Assembly: GCA_050084515.1 (NCBI GenBank)
Contig: CM114275.1
Span: forward strand, 11,408,001 to 11,472,000
Direction of reading: 5' to 3'
Source: Blasia pusilla
Taxonomy: Eukaryota > Marchantiophyta > Marchantiopsida > Blasiales
DNA: 64,000 nt
The first letter of the stretch is position 1, and each line of letters begins with the position of its first letter. The position numbers and the translations under genes were made by a program. Below are positions 59,421 to 64,000 of the stretch, in pieces. Below the pieces are notes generated by a model, which ran no database searches, had not been told where the DNA came from, and saw nothing but the letters and a program-made list of their open reading frames with translations.

Positions 59421-59874
59421 GATAAGCGTCCTCCTTCAATTCATAAATTTACTGGATGAGCTGAAAAGTTTCAGTTCTCAAGCGTCGACATCCGCCATTG
59501 ATAAATCGACAACGCTGGGATGGAAGCTTCAACGAAACGGGCACGCTCCCTGGACGGTGAATGGAGTGGTCGAAGAGGTGGCGGTGGATCTATTGATCCA
59601 TGATTTGCCCTCGGGGTTGCGATTGTGGGAAGAGAATCCGTCGGACGGGGTACCAGACAGGAATGTTCCCCTTTCTTATGACCAGATTGCACTCCTGTTT
59701 TCCTTTGCATACGCTTATCTGCGTGACAGGGGTTTCTTCTTAGTTTTGACTGGAGGGAGCAAGGACGAGATTTTCAACGTCTAGTGCGTCAAGAGGTCGG
59801 TGAAGTGGAGGACGGCGCAATCGTGGATCATCAAGAACGAGTACCCACTCCGATCCGCTACGAGTCAGATTTGG
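59421..59874 (+). pseudogene. Methyltransferase-like domain, first half, copy C
   Basis: Reads LLDELKSFSSQ, then VNGVVEEVAVDLLIHDLPSGLRLW (59602-59613 encodes DLPS), then NVPLSYDQIALLFSFAYAYLRDRGFFLVLTGG. This is the layout of the catalytic half of class-beta N4/N6 amino-methyltransferases: strand with (D/S/N)PPY, a helix, then a strand. DPPY is replaced by DLPS (HLPS in copy A), so the usual catalytic motif is altered in both copies. A stop at 59782 precedes a conserved KWRTAQSWIIKNEYPLRS block and the GTAAGG donor at 59875. Confidence 0.55.
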
Positions 59875-59929
59875 GTAAGGCTCTATTCCTGTCTCCAGAT
59901 TGTATATCTCCGACGTTGTTTTTGTCCGT

Positions 59930-60003
59930 GAGCAACTCGTCGCCTTCCGACGGGTTGGTCAGGGACAAAAACAACCCGTCGGACTCCGATAGGTTGCTCC
60001 AAT
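59930..60003. repeat. Two palindromes in methyltransferase-like intron, copy C
   Basis: GCAACTCGTCGCC...GACGGGTTG at 59931 and CAACCCGTCGGAC...GATAGGTTGC at 59971. Copy A has six or more here. Confidence 0.85.
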
Positions 60004-60107
60004 GTTAGTATTGAAAAAATGTTCTCTAGGGTCAAGCGGAGTTCTTTGGTGACGTGTTGCACATTATGCCAAGTTGCTGACATTGTTTCCAACGTGCTTC
60101 TTTACAG

Positions 60108-60607
60108 ATGGACCACTCCTATGTTTACTGCTTCGTTCGGCCCGAGCACAACTTCCAGGTGTTCAAAATCCAGGATCCATGCTCAAATGGGTACAGCTTA
60201 GATAGTTTATACAATTCCCCCCCGGGAATTTACATGCAAGACGGTACCCCACTTCTTGGAGGAAGGAAAAAGTCGCCATCCCTGATGCAAACGCTCATCG
60301 AGCTCTGCTCAAGGCCGGGTGACTTGGTGTTCGACTTAGTGGGACTTTCAGGGGCGAGTATCAAAGGCGCCTGGCAGAGTGGCAGGAACATTCTCTGCCT
60401 CGAGGGAAGGCAGGAACTGTTTGACCTTTGCAAGGAGGCAAAGGAAGATTACGAGAGGCTCATTGGGGCGTACAACTCTCCACCGAAGCCGAGAGCTCCG
60501 GTTCCAGACCCACCATTGGTAGTGACACCATCGTCACTTCCAACGATTCCAAAAATCGGGAGGGCAAGGCCGAAAGTAATTTTGCAAGAGCTCTCGGATG
60601 ATGACGA
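60108..60607 (+). CDS. Methyltransferase-like domain, second half, copy C
   Basis: The open exon follows a TTTACAG acceptor and begins MDHSYVYCFVRPEHNFQVF. The core is SPSLMQTLIELCSRPGDLVFDLVGLSG (60315-60353 for the last 13 residues), then GRNILCLEGRQELFDLCKEA. In class-beta amino-methyltransferases (CcrM/YhdJ type) the C-terminal half reads KP..L...LI...S.PGDLVLDPF.GSG and then GR..IG.E, so strand order and motif order agree. Here DPF.GSG is DLVGLSG. The SAM-binding glycines are partly kept. The C-terminus is Pro-rich and acidic (LQELSDDDE). A GTGAGT donor overlaps the stop at 60609, so the exon may continue at 61139; otherwise the protein ends at 60611. Confidence 0.6.
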
Positions 60608-60659
60608 GTGAGTTCAAAGAACTCAAGGACCGAGCTTGACTATAGCGTTTGGAGTAGGG

Positions 60660-61750
60660 AGTTATTTGATGATGAGGCAAAAGATTTCATAGAATAGATG
60701 AAATGTACAATTCCGAGCTTCTTTCGGATGTAATAAAGGACAAGATTTTTTCGAACGACGGTGGTGTTTCTAAAATTTTGCTGATTATCTTTTATGTCTT
60801 TTCAAATGTGATCGTCTATGTACTCCGCGGACTTCTATTTTGCAACCCGTCGGATTTCCACGGCTTGCAACTTTTCACTTTTTGACCATTGCACCTTTTT
60901 AACCACTTCCAGGCAACCTGTCGGATTCCGACAGGTTGCCTGATCGGACTCTTTCCCTGTTGGTCCAACTTAAGAGGCAGTCTGGCGGGCTTCTTCACTT
61001 TGGCACCTTCCCCTAGTATCGTAAAAGAAGGCGTAGGCTTCTTTTCTTCTCTCAGACGTGTTGGATTCCTAGGGATTGCCATCATGGTATTACCAAGGAC
61101 GGAGCACATATTGATACTGGATGGGTGTCATATTGCAGAGCGTACAAGATATACTGCCGAGGAAGGCGGTGGGACTCAAATCAGGTTACATGGGACCGTT
61201 ATGGTGTACCTAGGGGGGGGCCAAGGCTCTCTAATTTTCCAACATTTTCGATCCCCGTCTACAATCGGCCAGAGGAGCCACTTGTATCCCAGGACATTCC
61301 TTTTGTACAGGAACCTAGGAGAGTTAGGAGTAAATATGTAGATGACGAGGCTAAAGAAATCATAGACTAGGTCAAATGTACATTTCCGAGGTTCCTTCGC
61401 AGGTAATAAAGGACGAGATTTTTTCAACCGATAATGGTGTCTGTAAAATTTTGTTGGAATTTTTTTTTGGACTTGTGGATTGTGTTCTTTTAGCTACTCA
61501 GAATTACAATTTTGCAACCCGTATGATTCCGACGGGTTGCAACTTTAAGCTTTTTGCCCACTGCAACTTTTTAACCATTTCAGGCAAGTCGCCGGATTCG
61601 CAGGAGTTGGATGCTTGAGTGATCGGACTCTTTCCCTGTGAGACCAACTTCTGACGCATTGTGGCGGGCTTCTTAACTTTTGGCTCGTTCCCCTACATTT
61701 GTCAAACAAGTTGTAGGCTTCTTTTCTTGTCTAAGATGTGCAGGATTCCT
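60660..61750. repeat. Tandemly duplicated 3' module, copy C
   Basis: Two units start at about 60673 and 61337 (664 bp apart). Each has GATGATGAGGCAAAAGA or the like plus a stop, then TAATAAAGGA.GAGATTTTTTC, palindromes, GGCAACCTGTCGG or its relic, CTCTTTCCCTGT, and GGCGGGCTTCTT, and ends GTAGGCTTCTTTTCTT. Only the interval between the units holds the probable last exon. Confidence 0.75.
61139..61370 (+). CDS. Probable last exon of the gene, copy C
   Basis: After a CATATTGCAG acceptor the frame reads AYKIYCRGRRWDSNQ, then VTWDRYGVPRGGPRL and PVYNRPEEPL, and ends VDDEAKEIID at a stop. The acceptor phase (one base) fits the two bases left by the GTGAGT donor at 60608. Copy A has the same block at about 11476-11727. 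The segment has no recognised domain. The exon assignment rests on phase, splice sites and conservation in two copies. Confidence 0.5.
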
Positions 61751-62429
61751 ACTACATGTCGGATTGCCATTTCGAATTCCCAACCCGCTGGATTTTCGTG
61801 GAAGGGAATCACAATGAGAAATCTTTCCTTTCTTATGGTGAGCTTGCTTGCAAGGGGTGCAAGCCATCTGATTCCAATGGGTTGCAAGAGTTGCAACTTG
61901 TAAAATTCTGATGGGTTGCAAGAGTTGGAGGCCCCCAAGAGTTGCAACCTGTAAAATTCCGACGGGTTAGGAGGATCTGAATGAAGCGACATCACTTCCT
62001 CTTTACTCCAGACATCTAACAATCTTTTGGTTCAATTATCGTCTCATGTTTTCACATTTCACAAAGTGGTCTTGAGCAGACACCACTCATAACCAACAGA
62101 AAGTTGGTTATGAGGCAATTCAGGGAAGGCCACGATGCAGGCAACAATCCCTACAAAAAGAGAGGTTGGCATCGTACCGATGCGCATCCGGGTGGTCCTC
62201 CAACAAAAATACCCATGGGCACTGCTTATTGTAGACCGAGACAGGCAATGTTAAGAAACTTATGCTCACATGGAGAGTGATGGAAAAATGTTTGTAGTGG
62301 TCTTATGATGTCTACTTTTTTTTCGCCGCCTGGAAAAAAGGAGGTTTCTTTAGGCCCAAATGTGGACCACTACCTACTCTCTTCTAAAGATTTCATGAGT
62401 TTGAAAGCAAACAAAAATTTCAAATATGT
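61751..62429. other. 3' non-coding part of copy C
   Basis: A few decayed palindromes (61865-61965), then AT-rich sequence shared with copy A at 12240-12620 (AGCAGACACCA, GGTCCTCCAACAAAAATACC, TGGAGAGTGATGGAAAAATG). No gene is seen. Confidence 0.6.
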
Positions 62430-62551
62430 CAAAAAGTTTTGAAGAGAGGAGGCGGATTTGGCCCTTTTTTTTTTAAAGAGAGACTCTCCTCTCTTCCTCT
62501 CTTCCTCTCTTCCTCTCCTCTCTTACTCTCTTCTGCCAGAATACCAGCCCC
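62430..62551. repeat. Right terminal region of copy C
   Basis: GAAGAGAGGAGGCGGATTTG, a T tract, GAGACTCTCCTCTCTTCCTC repeats, then CCAGAATACCAGCCCC. The reverse complement GGGGCTGGTATTCTGGCAG aligns loosely with the left end GAGGTGCGGTAAG. Confidence 0.75.
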
Positions 62552-62552
62552 C

Positions 62553-62560
62553 TAAGAAGA
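62553..62560. other. Target-site duplication, right of copy C
   Basis: TAAGAAGA, the same as 51279-51286. B's exon 2 resumes directly after it. Confidence 0.85.
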
Positions 62561-63020
62561 TGGCGCTGACGGAGGGCCAGAACGCCCCAAGAATTCCACT
62601 CTGTCGATTGCGGACAATGAAGTACGTCCGCGAAATTCAGTCGGAGGATGACATTGCAAAGCTCAAACAGTCGGCAACGACTGCATCCTACGTCGACAAC
62701 TTCCCTCCGTTCTATGTTCAGCCTTACAACGAACATGAAATCCAAGCGCTGGTGACGGAAGAGGACTTGGAGGCGCTGGATACTTTCTGGAGGATGAGAG
62801 ATCAGGAGTTTAGAAGAGCGATTGAAGGAACCAAATTTAGCTGGATGCGAAACCTTTACTTCTTCATCTGGGATGGAAACCACAGGTAGATGGCATGGAA
62901 GCAGTTTGCAGAGGAGCGCCCAAATTCATTGGAGGTGCATTTTTGTGTGAAGGCAGTCATGCTCCATCCATTTCCTCATCACATGGCAACGATGGAAATG
63001 GCAATGCATGCAATGAATAC
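62561..63020 (+). pseudogene. ParB-like domain exon, copy B (after insertion)
   Basis: Continues the exon begun at 51274. Reads PRIPLCRLRTMKYVREIQ, LKQSATTASYVDNFPPFYVQ and FFIWDGNHR (62872-62886), closely matching copy C. A TAG at 62887 replaces the Phe codon that follows DGNHR in C. The exon ends at 63020 before GTACGT; in C the corresponding donor is GCAAGT. The strong similarity between B and C in this exon, against heavy decay of the introns, suggests coding constraint before the copies died. Confidence 0.65.
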
Positions 63021-63039
63021 GTACGTTTCCTCTTCCTTA

Positions 63040-63790
63040 AGTTTGATTGCTTCAACCCGTCAAAGTCAAACGGGTTGAATAATTGGAAAGCTTAAAGATG
63101 GGCAGGAATGATATGAGTCTCTTGCCACCATCCTGTTTGTGGTCAATGTTATAGTAAGGCAAACCGTCGGAGTCCGACGGGTTGCTTGGTGGCCAAGCAC
63201 ACCAGATTAATCCGGGATACTGAAGCCAGTCGAACATCGACGGGTGGAAAAATGACTGCATGATTTATTTGTTATGCAATCCGTCGGACTTCGACGAGTT
63301 GCACAACGAGAGGTAACAAATCATTGGACGCCTAAAAGCAACTTGTCGGACTCTGACGGGTTGCATTTCCCCCGCTAGGGTAGGTGGTCGGAGTACAAGA
63401 GCTTGCTTTTAGACGTCCAATTCCAGCTTTACAAGGCATTGCACAACCCGTCGCACTCCGACAGGTTGATACGTGCAATTTTTTTTCCGGAAACATGTCT
63501 CCGAATTGAAGTCATTCTACAACCCGTTGGAGTCCGACGAGTTGTAACCAATGACTAAATCGGTTGGACCAGAAAGTCACGAAAAGAGAGTGCGACCCGT
63601 CAGACTCCGATGGGTTGCAATTCTCTCTAAAACTTTGAAGAGTGTTGCAATAAGTGTAACACAAAGATACGTGTTGCGACCCGTCGGACTCTGACAGGTT
63701 GCAACATTTATCTCTGTGCTACCATTCCGACCCCCATGGGTTGACAGAATTGCGACCCGTCAAAGTCCGACGGGTTGCAGGAACCCGATA
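63040..63790. repeat. Palindromes in intron 2, copy B
   Basis: About ten sites, near 63053, 63162, 63276, 63339, 63446, 63521, 63593, 63675, 63751 and a half-site at 63225. Spacing is irregular (63-110 bp), unlike the exact 64 bp of the same intron in C, and the spacers do not match C's. The palindrome is kept while the surrounding intron differs. Confidence 0.9.
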
Positions 63791-63826
63791 GGTTGTAGTA
63801 TTCTTACCTTGTGTTTGGATGTGCAG

Positions 63827-64000
63827 AATTGTATCCGAGGGGAACGTCACCCACCACTGGATCCAGGATTGCAACATGGTGAAGAAGATGCTTACGACCC
63901 ACCCGGCAGAGTACAAGGGATTCCTAGGCGACGGTCTGGTAAATGAGATGCTGGCAAAGGGATCTCAAATAAAAAAGAAGACTTGGGCAAATACCTTCAT
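63827..64000 (+). CDS. ParB/methyltransferase-like gene, exon 3, copy B (partial)
   Basis: Follows a TGTGCAG acceptor and matches 57856-58030 of copy C (IVSEGNVTHHWIQDCN, then VKKMLTTHPAEYKGFLGDG). Open to the window edge, where it is cut. Confidence 0.6.

Larger units (their letters stand above)
51287..62551. mobile_element. Two-gene MULE-like transposon, copy C (nested in B)
   Basis: The 11.27-kb element starts GAGGTGCGGTAAGAGG and ends ATACCAGCCCC, between TAAGAAGA duplications, so both ends are defined. It holds the transposase (minus, 51640-54607), the 67-bp palindrome array, and the full exon set of the divergent ParB/methyltransferase-like gene (plus, 55897-61370). Against A and B it lacks about 1.27 kb at 51700, which removes the SWIM finger and the preceding C-terminal part of the transposase. 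Several nonsense mutations are present. It is younger than B, because it sits inside B. Confidence 0.85.
43046..64000. mobile_element. Two-gene MULE-like transposon, copy B (interrupted, open at right edge)
   Basis: Left terminus at 43046 (GAGGAGCGGTAAGAGGAG). The B sequence is 43046-51286, then copy C (51287-62551) plus the duplicated 9 bp, then 62561 to the window edge. It keeps the most complete transposase exon 1, the SWIM region and an intact first exon of the ParB/methyltransferase-like gene. It is damaged by a 1.2-kb LTR-like insertion in the transposase (44291-45488), by copy C in exon 2 of the second gene, and by nonsense mutations. Its right end is not in the window. Confidence 0.8.

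Noticed and set aside
62458-62560. An N-terminal extension of the ParB-like frame starting at 62458
   Set aside because: That part is the right end of copy C. The true upstream part of B's exon is at 51274-51286.

Overview
The window looks like gene-poor nuclear DNA from a streptophyte, most likely a land plant or close algal relative with a large, transposon-filled genome. The lineage cannot be fixed from the sequence. The evidence is an intact plant-type 40S ribosomal protein S16 gene (26250-26672, minus), spliceosomal introns, plant-type CACTA, MULE, Helitron and Ty3/gypsy remnants, GA microsatellites, and no rRNA, tRNA, operon or CRISPR. RPS16 is the only gene I would call a normal host gene.

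Layout. 1-574: CACTA transposase remnant. 575-4063: repeats, no gene. 4064-12733: copy A of a large two-gene DNA transposon. 12734-24010: tandem Ty3/gypsy elements sharing LTRs. 24011-26249: no gene. 26250-26672: RPS16. 27064-27423: Helitron helicase fragment. 27622-32040: further Ty3 LTR and leader fragments. 33036-35305: unrecognised coding remnants. 38959-39820: tandem repeat. 40292-42862: a second type of MULE transposase. 43046-64000: copy B of the two-gene transposon, running off the right edge. Copy C (51287-62551) is nested inside an exon of B, between TAAGAAGA target duplications.

The main discovery candidate is this two-gene transposon (A, B, C). One gene, on the minus strand, is a MULE-like transposase with an N-terminal zinc-finger region resembling WRKY-GCM1, a DDE core and a C-terminal SWIM finger. 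The divergent gene on the plus strand has several exons. It encodes an acidic, coiled-coil N-terminus, then a ParB-like domain (DGNHR motif), helical linkers and a split domain resembling a class-beta amino-methyltransferase (DLPS in the place of DPPY, then PGDLVFDLVGLSG). The non-coding parts carry dozens of copies of a near-perfect 27-bp palindrome (half-site GCAACCCGTCGGA). Some lie in tandem arrays of exactly 67 bp (divergent promoter) or exactly 64 bp (an intron). A ParB-like protein next to arrays of palindromes suggests a parS-like recognition system carried by a eukaryotic transposon. That link is inference.

The second candidate is the Ty3/gypsy element at 15161-23672. Between gag/protease and reverse transcriptase it carries a decayed but recognisable cytosine-5 DNA methyltransferase (motif I VLDLFGGI, motif VI ENV, a motif X-like end), and its integrase ends in a PHD-finger-like module. 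Two unrelated transposon families here therefore carry DNA-methyltransferase-like domains. All large elements in the window are broken: A lacks the ParB exons, B is interrupted twice, C lacks the SWIM region, and the Ty3 copies carry stops.
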